Source: Mixia osmundae IAM 14324 (taxonomy: Eukaryota > Basidiomycota > Mixiomycetes > Mixiales > Mixiaceae). From it: a stretch of 64,000 bases of DNA. The stretch spans positions 1,303,616 to 1,367,615 of the forward strand of contig NW_014575562.1 in assembly GCF_000708205.1 (NCBI RefSeq). Direction: 5' to 3'. The notes under the pieces are model-generated. The model had not been told where the DNA came from. It was given only the letters and a program-made list of their open reading frames with translations, and made no database searches. The position numbers and the translations under genes are program-made. Each line of letters begins with the position of its first letter. Position 1 is the stretch's first letter. Positions 52,499 through 62,184 of this stretch are shown here, in pieces.

Positions 52499-55018
52499 TC
52501 AAGACTCGAAGCGCGTTGGTACAGTCCAAGCTTTCGCCATGAAGTCGCGTATGAGCCGGCCACCCTCTTCTATGGACTTGCCAGACATATCGTCATTAAT
52601 GACGAGGAATGTGGGTATACGCGAGGGTGAGAAGAGCACAGAATTGAGCGAAGCACGAATGCTCCGCCCCTGTGCGCGCAGAAATTTTGTCGGCGTTTCG
52701 CCAAAGGAGTGACTGTATCGATGAATCAAGCGAACGCAAAAGTGCCGCAAAGAGCCGTACTCTTGGATAATCTGCTGACGATCGATCTGTGCGATTGTAA
52801 TGTTGTCAAAGACCGAACTATCGAACAGGCGAGGCGCGATTCTATCACCAGCAGACGCAAAGTGGTGTCCTCTGGCCGGCAAGAATGCAGACAACCCCCT
52901 GAAGCCGCTCGAATGCGTCAGAGCCACGATGAGACAATCGCCGCAATTTGGTTGCTCGTAAGCCATGCGCCGGTAGACTGAATTCGCATCAATTGAATTC
53001 GTCCCATTGGCAAAGCCAGGCGCGAAGCATGTCGACAAAGACAGCTTACACGCTGGTGTCAGCAAACTTGGCGGCTTTCCAGAGCTTGCAAGAGTTGGAA
53101 AAGCGCCATAATGTGGCCAGATCGTGGAAGGCGAGCCTGTCTTGCCGTTGGGCATGGGGAAATTGGTATACGCGTAGCCTTCTTGAGAGTTCCACCGAAC
53201 GGAAGTGCCTGCAGGGACAGGAAGGTGTGCGTCGCGGTAGATTTGATCGAGGCCGGCTTCGCCTCTGATGGGGTACAAGACTGCAAGCTCGTCCTGACTC
53301 ATCGTGCCCTTCCTCGGCAATGCAGAAGGCGATAGCAAATCGAGAATGTCTTGCTGTTCGTGCACTGAGTAGACACCGTCGCCGTCGAAATCCATACGGG
53401 CTATCAAAAATGACCACAGCAGGGCTTCCCGATGCTTCTCGACGATGTAATGGGTCGCGAGAAAAGCCATATTGACTTCCATGAGGCGACCCCGGAATCT
53501 GCTTTCCGCGCTCTGACGAAGCTGATCGGGCCAGATCTGATCGACCTCGCTGAGGAGCGCCATATTGTATGACTTGCCAGTATGGGTGACGTAGGGACGG
53601 AGTCGCTTGCCGAAGCGACGGTCTAAGAGGCCCTCAGCGTAATTGATGCTCCGCCATTCGCCTTCCGGGTCATCGTAGATCTCTTCTGGAAGTCTGCCGG
53701 TGACGCCAAGACCGCGCTGCATGCGGAAGAGTGGCCCAGTCAACGGGGAAGTCACGTCGGCTGCCGTGAGGTTGCGCAGGTTAAAGAAGTCATCACAGAC
53801 ATAGAAGACAGATTCTGCGCCTGTCCTGAGATGTGCAAGCTGACTCTCGATCGACATGGAATTGAATGCTGGCAAAACGCGACTGCGCCATACTTCTGCG
53901 GCGTTCTGTGCGACTGGCGAGGTAAGATTGTTCATGTAGACCTTGAAAAGATCCCAGAGCGGTGTGACACGCAGCTCGGGCGCTTCTGTGCTCTTTCCGT
54001 GCTCAGTCTGAGTATATAGCGCCTTTTGAAGCCAATGCGGCACTTGTACTGCGCGCGGATAGGAAGTGTCCAGCTGCTTCTGCGCGAGATCCATAACACG
54101 TCCCGGTGGATGCTCGGCTGAAGTGGGTATGTCGGTCGAGATGATATGTAGGGTATCGAGCTGCTCTTGCGGAAAGTATTCGAGCGTAGATCGGATTGAA
54201 TAGCGCTGCAAGTCCCGGTCAGTCCATACGATGCCTGTGACTGTATTGCTCACCAATTCGTCATGATTGCGGAAGTGCTTCGGGCTCAAACCGCCAACTT
54301 TGGCTTGCGCGTTGATCTTGTCGGGCAGGGATGGCTTGGGACGCGTGGCAGGATCAGACAGGTAGCGAGCTCGTTCTATGTCTTCAGTAGTGACATCAAT
54401 CAGCTGCAGCGCATCTCGCCATGCCTGCATGCGCTGATCCTCTCCGTCAATCCAGACCCAAGCGACGTCAATCTTTGTGGCGTTGGGGGAGGCGAGTGCG
54501 TGCCCAGGCCGCTTGACTTCCTCGCAAAGTGCCGACTGAGATATCCAGAGGTCGACACAGTCTGCACTTAAAGCCAGCTGAGACCGCAGAGGCTCAAAAT
54601 CAGCCGGGTAAATCAGAGGCGAGTCGTCGGGCGCGGCTGATTGAAAGGCACGCCAGCCGGTGCGTTGGGCGATGCTCTGAAGCAGTCGCGCGTTCTCTGG
54701 CCGCAAGATGGCACTGAAGTCTGACGTATGATCCTTGCGCTTGATTGTCTCCTCGCCGCCGAGGATGTCTAGCATCTCAAACTTGTGCTCGACGAGGCCT
54801 GCAGACAGCGTCTGGCTCGCTAACGTCCTCAAAGGGTCATAGAAGAGGAGAACGGTGAGCCAGACGAGGCATGTCACGATTGCACCGAGCCTGATGGGAT
54901 GCGCGAGCGACCATTGTCGGGTACGGGCGAGTACTGCCGGCTGTTCGGTGTCGCCTTCTTCGAGCGCTTCCAGCTTTTGATAGGATGGCCAATGGCCTGT
55001 TGTGCCTCGAGGCGACAT
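52499..55018 (-). CDS. Stealth-family sugar-phosphate transferase (Xpt1-like), type II membrane protein
   Basis: Single-exon gene of 839 aa. A short cytosolic N-terminus is followed by one helix (LGAIVTCLVWLTVLLFYDP), then a long luminal part. Stealth conserved regions are visible: CR1 KIDVAWVWIDGED, CR2 KHFRNHDELVSNT ... YSIRSTLEYFPQEQLDTLHIIS, CR3 FNSMSIESQLAHL ... SVFYVCDDFF, and the C-terminal CR4-like FLVINDDM. An EF-hand-like loop (DFDGDGVYSVHE) sits between CR3 and CR4. Stealth proteins transfer sugar-1-phosphate to glycans; the fungal xylosylphosphotransferase Xpt1 and animal GNPTAB belong here. Golgi localisation and wall-glycan decoration are inferred. It is convergent with RRP3. 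Confidence 0.85.
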   Translation of the reverse strand: MSPRGTTGHWPSYQKLEALEEGDTEQPAVLARTRQWSLAHPIRLGAIVTCLVWLTVLLFYDPLRTLASQTLSAGLVEHKFEMLDILGGEETIKRKDHTSDFSAILRPENARLLQSIAQRTGWRAFQSAAPDDSPLIYPADFEPLRSQLALSADCVDLWISQSALCEEVKRPGHALASPNATKIDVAWVWIDGEDQRMQAWRDALQLIDVTTEDIERARYLSDPATRPKPSLPDKINAQAKVGGLSPKHFRNHDELVSNTVTGIVWTDRDLQRYSIRSTLEYFPQEQLDTLHIISTDIPTSAEHPPGRVMDLAQKQLDTSYPRAVQVPHWLQKALYTQTEHGKSTEAPELRVTPLWDLFKVYMNNLTSPVAQNAAEVWRSRVLPAFNSMSIESQLAHLRTGAESVFYVCDDFFNLRNLTAADVTSPLTGPLFRMQRGLGVTGRLPEEIYDDPEGEWRSINYAEGLLDRRFGKRLRPYVTHTGKSYNMALLSEVDQIWPDQLRQSAESRFRGRLMEVNMAFLATHYIVEKHREALLWSFLIARMDFDGDGVYSVHEQQDILDLLSPSALPRKGTMSQDELAVLYPIRGEAGLDQIYRDAHLPVPAGTSVRWNSQEGYAYTNFPMPNGKTGSPSTIWPHYGAFPTLASSGKPPSLLTPACKLSLSTCFAPGFANGTNSIDANSVYRRMAYEQPNCGDCLIVALTHSSGFRGLSAFLPARGHHFASAGDRIAPRLFDSSVFDNITIAQIDRQQIIQEYGSLRHFCVRLIHRYSHSFGETPTKFLRAQGRSIRASLNSVLFSPSRIPTFLVINDDMSGKSIEEGGRLIRDFMAKAWTVPTRFES

Positions 55019-56969
55019 TGAGCGCTAGCGGACTCGCGGAGCTGTGATCACTGTCTGACCATGGCAGACTGCGGCCCTTGTGGTGCTGCGCACTGCTGAC
55101 AGGCGCCGTGGCAGCTGCGGATATTGGGTCGTGTGCACAAGGCGCGTTGCTATTCCACAAATAGAACAGCGGCGAGATCTCTAAAGATAAGTAGCTGTCG
55201 ATCACGATCATCACACCGAGCATGGCTGGATTTGTGGCATATATATCTTCCTCTCCGGTCCTCAGGACAGCAAAGGAAGCATCGAAAGAAAGAGTGCCCC
55301 GAAAATGGCTCTCACGCGCGACGAGACGCTTGCGACAGGCGAGTGCAAGGCGGCGCAGTTGAGCCAAACTGCAGACCACAAGGCTGATACAACACCACTG
55401 TACGCTGGCGTGATGGTATGGAGGATTGTCAGTGATTATAAAGGTCGCAATGAGAGGTACATATGAGACGCGCTTGGCGAATGAGTCAAGGTGTCAGGCA
55501 AAGGCGTGATTCTACTGCTTGGGGGCGTGAATGCCTCCGCCTTGCTTGACAGCTTGTGGCCCTCCGCCTCCTGCTATGGGCGGTCCGTTGCCATCCTGCG
55601 CGTTCTCCGATCTCCACTGACAGATCGTGCACAGCCTGCAATCTGTCTTAAGCTGTCAGGGTTCCGTAGAGTTGGCGACAGACAGACCATAGATGCTTCT
55701 TCTTGAACGGCTACGTGGCACCGACGAGTCAGCTCAGTCCAGATAGCTGTCTCAATGCGTACGATCAAGGGGACTGTGAGCATCTCCATCAGTAATTGCA
55801 GCGCGCTGTAGTCTCGGGACGTACTGAAGCAGAACTCAAACCATCTTCGGCTACTCGCAGCCGTGATGGAAGGATTGTGGCATCTCTGCTGAGCGATCAG
55901 TTGACATTGCGATCTTCCAGCCTTGCCTACAGGACATATTCTTGTAGCTGACGATGCGCCGACCGATTCTTCCGGGCTGATCTTGGTCGGACAACCGAAT
56001 TGGAGACCTGTTGATTACGTCTTAAGCTCTTGTGGAAATGACATAAGCATCAAGCCGCACATATGAAAGCCATCGCACGTGAGGGCTGCGAATGATCCGC
56101 GATGACGGCGGCGTAAGACGCAGGCAGAGCGGGAGGGACAACCCGCTCGGCCAAGTACTGGCAGGCGCACTCCTGCCCTGAAAGACACCAAGCAAGCATG
56201 ATCTTAGCTTTACAGCCTTGCGCCACAGATTGCATAGCAGCACGGAATGTCTAGCAGCAAGGCAGCACACCGTAGCCTTTTCATGTCGCAGCTGGGAGGG
56301 GCTGCCCGAGCATGAGCTGGCCAACATCCGTCTAGTCCGGACTCACGGTGACAGAGAAGGGGTCGCAGGCGGCTGTCAATGCCCTCGAGTCTGCATGACT
56401 GGACGCAGGCGTATCCGCTTGGGGAGGATGTCAGCCACAGTCTCCAGATTGACAAAGACGAACAGCGCATAGTTGGCCAACGCAGCGATCGAGACGAAGA
56501 TGTTGAACAGGAGCATATTGTTGTTATGGTTGGCTTTCTTTTGCGGCGCTGACGCCCGCAGATGAGATGCAAAGGCGCGAACAGATGGTCGTTGCAGGAG
56601 GCGAGGTGATCCCAGACGTGACGCATATGACGCCGGAGTTCGTCAGACGAGGGAGCTGCACACCATCGGTCACGCAATGATCACAGAGATTGAGAACAGC
56701 ACGGGCGGTCGCACGCAACGCGAGCTCGTAGCTTGACGCCGATAGTCATCTTGTTTGCTGTCGGCTCGCGTAAGATCATGATCTGATAATTCATTGATCG
56801 GCAGAGCGCCCGGGGAGATCGAGCTGTCCAATCAGGATCAAAGATAACGGAATTTGATCATGGGGGGCGAGATCCTGTCCCTCGTCTGCCTTGCACGCTT
56901 GTGCGCAAAGAGCATGGGTAGACGTGCAGGGATGTCTGACGACACTCAAACGAGGTGACGGCAGGCAAG
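55019..56969. other. Gene-poor interval (1.95 kb)
   Basis: Between the Stealth gene start and the K+ channel start. It contains one membrane-protein-like minus-strand frame (listed separately) and a 53-aa plus-strand frame at 55305-55466 (MALTRDETLATGECKAAQ), preceded by a TATATAT run near 55240 but without a known domain. Nothing else is supported. Confidence 0.5.
56376..56642 (-). CDS. Possible small single-helix membrane protein (3' exon only)
   Basis: An 89-codon frame is open from 56642 to the stop at 56376. It reads an Arg/Ser/Ala-rich start (PRLLQRPSVRAFASHLRA) resembling a mitochondrial presequence, then NNNMLLFNIFVSIAALANYA and LFVFVNLETVADILPKRI, i.e. one hydrophobic helix and a basic tail. 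No ATG precedes the helix in frame except the one inside NNNM, so an upstream exon is needed. I could not find a joining exon in phase. The family is not recognised. It may be a small inner-membrane subunit, or a chance frame. Confidence 0.3.
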   Translation of the reverse strand, partial: RTPASYASRLGSPRLLQRPSVRAFASHLRASAPQKKANHNNNMLLFNIFVSIAALANYALFVFVNLETVADILPKRIRLRPVMQTRGH

Positions 56970-59594
56970 ATGCCAATGTTCAAGCGTATCAGGACCTGGG
57001 CGTCCGGCTATTCCTCGTCTGGCGACACGCTCTCAATTTTGGACGATGATACCACCCTGGCTGAATCGGCCAATTTTAGGGCCAGATTGAAAGGGCCGAA
57101 GACCCGCTATCTGCCTCTGCTGTCCGGTACTTTGGTCCCCTTTGCAATTCTGCTCGAAATTCCAGGCTTGACTCAGCGATGGTACGTCAAGACGGCTAGC
57201 AAGTACACCAACGAGGTCCTCGACTCCCAGAAGAACCCAGTCCTGCTCGATGTCGCGCTTGGCATTAGCATTGGCATGGCCATCATCGCCAATATCTGCC
57301 TCGTGATGCGATTTTTAGGCGCGCTGCCTGAACCAGTCGTGCCCCAGCAATGCTGAAGATGGTATGCAGAGCGGCGTGTCTGGATCACAACCGTCATTGC
57401 CTGCATAGCGCTCACGTTCCATGACTGCATCAATATCTCAGCACTCACCTATTTTGGCGTCGTGAGTATTCGCCACCTGCGAATGGCTCCTTGCAGGCTG
57501 ACTTGTACACAGGTTCATTCTGTCTCGGACGGGTTCACATATGGTCAGCCGTTCTTTATGACTATAGCGAGCACGTCGGTATCGACCGTCTGCAATTTCA
57601 CATTACTCTACGATTTCTTCAGCACCAAGAACTTTGCGAACCACGGCAGCGGTCTAACCGCTAAGCAGAGGCAGCTCGTCATCGCGCTCATCGCTTTCAT
57701 GTGCTATCTCTGCTTTGGTTCGCTGGTGTTCACTCTGTCGATGAGCCTGCACTTTGTCGATGCGCTGTATTTCACGATCGTCACGTGTTCATCTGTCGGC
57801 TTTGGCGACATCTAGTGAGTCCCTTGCTCTTGCTCGGATGCAGAGCTCATCAGTGATCAGTCCGACAAGCATAGCGGTCCGCGTCTTTGACATCTTTTTC
57901 GCCACAGGTGGCATCATCTTCTTGGCTCTTCTGATCGCTGTCGCACGAGAGACGCTCTTGGAATCCTTCCAGCAAGCCTATACGCATCGTAGGAAGCTAC
58001 TTGTCGAGCGAGCCCGCTTGAGACGCAAGCAAAAGGCGGCACATCGAGCTGCTCGGCTCAAAGCGCGGGAGGAAGCACTCGCATCGGGACAGGATGTTCC
58101 TGCAGCTTATAAGCCGGGCGGAGGCCGATCTGGAGCAAGGTCTATGGGCGAACGTCTCGAGTCTCGTAAGATCAAGGTCGGAGTATCAGCAGGCAAGGAC
58201 TGGATAGACAGTTGGTTTGTCAAATGGGGATGGAAAGACTCCATCTCGAGCGTGAAGCTCAAGCGCAGCCTCACACAAGAATCGATGGATCAAGACCGCT
58301 CGTATCAACATTTCAAAAAGCAGCTTAAGAGTGAAGAGCGTAGGGAGTTTTGGGTCAAATTGGGATTTGCGCTCGGGATGTTCTTCTTCTTTTGGGGCGT
58401 AGGATCCTTCATCTTCACACTCACAGAGGGCTGGGACTACTTTGACGCATTCTGGTTTGTACGTCAAGCGGCTCTGATTGCGATAAAGCTAATATCCGCG
58501 CAGTCATTCGTCTATTTCTCCACGATCGGCTATGGCGATTTTTCGCCAAAGTCATCTGCCGGCCGTGCCTTTTTCATCTGCTGGGCTCTTCTCGGCATAG
58601 CCAACTTGACTCTCGTATGCTCGTCCTGAAGTCTTGATGCCTAATGCCTAGCTAAACATTCGCGCTGCAGCTCTTCTCCATTCTGACCGAGAGTTGGGGC
58701 TCAGTCTTTCAGGCGACGGTCCAGAATAGCGGCACGAGCAAAATTCGTAGACTCGGCGAGAACGAGGTGCACGACACGGAGGAGGAAGACGCGCACGATG
58801 ATATCGACGATCTGCCAGACAAGATCACCCACGCTGCCAAAGAATTCCATGAGCATGCGAATTATTTCCTCAAACAAGGCAGCAAACCTCCAGAAGCTCT
58901 TCAAAAGCTGCTCGACGATTCTTCGCAGCTCACCGAGGAGAACATTGCCCGCTTACGGGCCAGTACGGGACTGTCGAATGATAGTGATTCGTCTCACTTG
59001 CTGTTCATGATCAGCTATGAGCGAAGCTTTGCGAATCTAATGGAGTCCTGCACGCTCGTTTCTGCAATGCTGAGGAAACGAGAAGAAGACCTCGCGCGCT
59101 TGCGACAGATCCTAGCCGATCTAGACGAGACAAAGCCCAGCCTGACCCGCACAGACACGATGATATCGCAAGAAGCTCGGCCTCGTGTCGTACGCGTCGT
59201 ATCTGACATGATTCACTTCAATTCTCGGACGGGCAACCGCGATCTCGAATACGGCGAAAAGTCAGACGAGGACGGCGACAAGACTGATCCCGAGGACGAG
59301 GAGCCGAGCGAGCCGCGCGAGCCGCAAAGGCGAACGAGACGGGCAACGATCATACAGGAGGCGCACGATCTTATTTCGACGCTTGACAAAGGTACCGCAG
59401 ACAGTATAGGCTCGTCTGGCTCCTCGGACGGTATGAGCCCGGTACAGGCCACTCAGAGCCAGCCATCAGTTGTGCAGAGGGATATGCTTGACGCTCGAAC
59501 GTCGAGCCTACCGGCACCAATTATAGGGCCCAACGCTCGGCTGCCCTTAAAGCGCACTCTCACCATTGATGATCCAAAGCCAGCCAAACGCTGA
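56970..59594 (+). CDS. TOK1: Outward-rectifier potassium channel, TOK1 type (eight helices, two pores)
   Basis: Exons 56970-57318, 57370-57461, 57513-57814, 57861-58458, 58504-58614 and 58671-59594 give 791 aa. Intron 1 starts GC (GCGCGC) and is 51 nt; splicing there yields MRFLERRVW. Six helices precede the first pore helix/selectivity filter (FTIVTCSSVGFGDIYP). A long basic cytosolic loop (ARLRRKQKAAHRAARLKARE) follows, then two more helices flank the second filter (FVYFSTIGYGDFSPKS). The C-terminal ~300 residues are acidic and coiled-coil-like, then disordered. Fungal TOK channels release K+ from the cell when the plasma membrane depolarises. The start at 56970 is the first ATG of the frame. 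It is convergent with the BBC1-like gene. Confidence 0.9.
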
Positions 59595-59695
59595 TACTCT
59601 TGCACGGCTTTGCAGGCTTCGGTTTGTTTCATACGTGGGCTTATGCGTTATTCTCACCAAAGTTGTTATATGTAGTTGTGGAAATGCATTCTGAG

Positions 59696-61003
59696 CTAAT
59701 AGACTTGCTCCGCGCTCAGGGTGCCCTGGACCAGATCCAGCGGATTGATGACACCTGGCAGCCCGACATACGATACCATGATAGGTCGATACAGCCATAT
59801 TTCGCCTTGCGACAGATTGGCGAGGTCGTACGTCGCTCGAGAGGGCAAATGACCTCTGCTTTGCTCGATGACGGTAATGCTGCCAAGACTAGCGGTGCTC
59901 ATCATCGAGCCGTGCTCTACTGGCTCGCGCGGCGGCGAATCAGCAACGAGGATGGCGGTGTGATCTGGATCGCCCAGTCGAGCCGTTGACATGCTTGCCG
60001 AGCTGGAATGGGTGATGATTGCAGTGAGCCATTGAACAACATCTCCCCGACGGAGCGCGTTGTCGCCACCGCGCCATTGACCTAGCCGGCCAGCCTTGGC
60101 AGTGTAGAGCAGATGGCCGTGGGTCTTGCCGATACAATCCAAAATGGGCGGACCGAGCTGCGATTGCGACAGACTCGATGCTTCCTTAAGGGCCTCTGCG
60201 GCAAGAGTCCAGCATTCGCCATTGCCGACAGACTGGACGCCTTCGTGTCGCTCGGCAAAACAGGCAATCGCGTTGCCGTACTGTATGTGGGCAGCGTAGA
60301 GCGTACCACCATCCAAGGGAGATGGAGCCGGCCGCCAGTCGCATGAGCGGGCGATCTCAGAATTGACGGGTCGACCTCGATCCCATTGGACTGTCGCTCT
60401 GGCCACACTTAGATCGAGAAAGAGAACGGTTTGGGTCCACGTCTTGCGTTCTGTCATACTGCCCGGAAACCCAAAGGTCTGCGTAGAGCCCGTTGACGCA
60501 TGGGTGACGTCTGTACGGCCATGAAGCGGCGGCGGCTCCACAGGTGAGTGATCGTACCAAGCCGAAGACCAAGCTTCTTTGGCCCTGAAGAAGGAGGCAT
60601 ACGCTGCCGCATGGCAGCACCATCCATCAGATGGTGGTGGCGGGTAGCTCGACGATGTGAGGTCCGTGCCAGGTGCAAAGCTTGAGACGGGGAGGGGGTC
60701 GTTTGGAAGAGCAGCTTTCGCAGGCAAAGCTGCCCGCTGCCCGCCGAAGAAATCGTCAAGTAGCCCAAAGAAGGCTGCCTTATCTTGAGCAGAAAGGCGC
60801 GTGAGCTTGCTCGAGCCTACCCGAGGCTGTTCGCGAGTCACGTCAGGCGCTGGCGGCACTCGTCCGCGGTTGAAGGTGTAAGCGGGCTGCTGAGCAGGCA
60901 CTGGAGCACCGGGCGCCGGCTTGACTGTATTTATCTTCTCTCTGAGCTGACTGACCGACCCTTCTGCTTGCGCTCGTAGCCGGGCTACGTCAAAGGGAGC
61001 CAT
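59696..61003 (-). CDS. BBC1/AIM3 C-terminal (cysteine-protease-like fold) domain protein
   Basis: Single-exon gene of 435 aa. The first ~110 residues are Ala/Pro-rich; no SH3 domain is present. The rest matches the BBC1/AIM3 C-terminal domain: WTQTVLFLDLSVARATVQWD, YGNAIACFAERHEG, GNGECWTLAAEALKE, GKTHGHLLYTAKAG, WRGGDNALRRGDVVQW, LGDPDHTAILV, SLGSITVIEQS and GEIWLYRPI. The conserved Cys in GECW and His in DPDHTA resemble a papain-like/NlpC pair. Budding-yeast Bbc1 regulates type I myosins and Arp2/3 at endocytic patches. Here the domain stands almost alone, so it may act as a trans partner or enzyme (inference). Start 61003 is divergent from the GNAT gene by 125 bp. Confidence 0.8.
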   Translation of the reverse strand: MAPFDVARLRAQAEGSVSQLREKINTVKPAPGAPVPAQQPAYTFNRGRVPPAPDVTREQPRVGSSKLTRLSAQDKAAFFGLLDDFFGGQRAALPAKAALPNDPLPVSSFAPGTDLTSSSYPPPPSDGWCCHAAAYASFFRAKEAWSSAWYDHSPVEPPPLHGRTDVTHASTGSTQTFGFPGSMTERKTWTQTVLFLDLSVARATVQWDRGRPVNSEIARSCDWRPAPSPLDGGTLYAAHIQYGNAIACFAERHEGVQSVGNGECWTLAAEALKEASSLSQSQLGPPILDCIGKTHGHLLYTAKAGRLGQWRGGDNALRRGDVVQWLTAIITHSSSASMSTARLGDPDHTAILVADSPPREPVEHGSMMSTASLGSITVIEQSRGHLPSRATYDLANLSQGEIWLYRPIMVSYVGLPGVINPLDLVQGTLSAEQVY

Positions 61004-61128
61004 GTCTTGTCTGCAAACAGCATCAGCGCCAGCGCCCGCTCCGCTCAGCTATCGCTGTCGGCTATCGGCTACGCGACGTGGCAAGCTCAAGCGCTGACAA
61101 GCCTGGCTCTACCCCATTTAGACCCGAT

Positions 61129-62176
61129 ATGGCCTACAAGAATAGCTCGTCGGTGCCCACAGCGTTGCCGGAGACCAAGGACTGGCATCTCGACACGCCC
61201 CTCGAGGCATACGACCTCAATTGGGTCTTTCCCGTCCGTCCGCTCTCGACGTCCAAACTGAGAGTAGAGCCTTTCATTCCCTCTGTCCATGCCGAGCTTC
61301 TCTGGCAGGAGCTGTGTCGATCACCCGCATTGTTCACCTATCTGGGCTATGGGCCATTCGGATCGCGCGCAGAGTGGCTCACCTGGCTCGAAGCGACGTG
61401 CGTCTGTACTATGATCAGCGCGCAAGGCTGGTCATCTCATCATGAACGAGCACGCACAGTATCAGAAGGGACCCTACAGTCACCTTCCTCGCCATCAGAG
61501 ATCTCACAAAGCAGGCATCAGATGGGAGGCCAGGTAAGATCGTAGGTAGCATTGCCCTCATGGCGGCCTCGCGCGTCCATCTGCAGATTGAGATTGGCCA
61601 TGTTCTCATCCTCCCAGAAGCCCAAGTGCGTTGGCGAGGACGCAGTGACCGCTGAGCAGCCGCTGACGCTTCCCCCAGCGCACCCATGTGACTACACATG
61701 CGACTTGCCTCTTGCTCGCTTATATCCTCAATCCGAGCGAAACATCACTTCTGCCCAGCCAAGACGAAGCCAACATGATCGCCATCGACCTAGATTCCCT
61801 TTCTGAGCCAGTGATATCGAACGAGGCAGAGCGTCTGCTGAGGAGTCCAGGACTCGGCTGTAGAAAAGCAATCTGGATCGCGCACGCCATGAATGACCCT
61901 TCCAACAGTGCTGCCACTAAGATGGGCTTCTCGCCCGTCGGACTACTCGAATATGACAGAGTCATCTCCCCGCACAAGCCCGCCGAGCGCTTCGATTGGC
62001 TCGACAATCTGCCTCGAGAGACCACACGGCTCTTCGGTTCGTCCAGGCGCGGTGCTGGGTTTGGCACACCGGAAGCAGGTGTCATCCGGCATTCCAGGCT
62101 ATGGCACATCACTTGCAAGAGCTGGGCAGAAGGGCTCAATGAGACGATAGCAAAAAAGCTAGACAGGGTTATCTGA
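61129..62176 (+). CDS. GNAT-family N-acetyltransferase
   Basis: Exons 61129-61397, 61460-61625 and 61679-62176 give 310 aa; introns are 62 and 53 nt. The N-terminal strand-helix (VFPVRPLSTSKLRVEPFIPS ... EWLTWLEAT) leads into TVTFLAIRDLT, GKIVGSIALMAAS and GHVLILPEAQ (motif A beta4 strand). Then come THATCLLLAYIL (motif A helix), KAIWIAHAMNDPSNSAATKMGF (motif B) and SPVGLLEYDRV. This is the RimJ/RimL-like fungal group that acetylates small molecules or protein N-termini; the substrate is unknown. A ~35-aa loop between motifs A and B (ETSLLPSQDEANMIAIDLDS) is unusually long. Its stop is 8 bp from the stop of the next, convergent gene. Confidence 0.82.
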
Positions 62177-62184
62177 ATGCAGCT

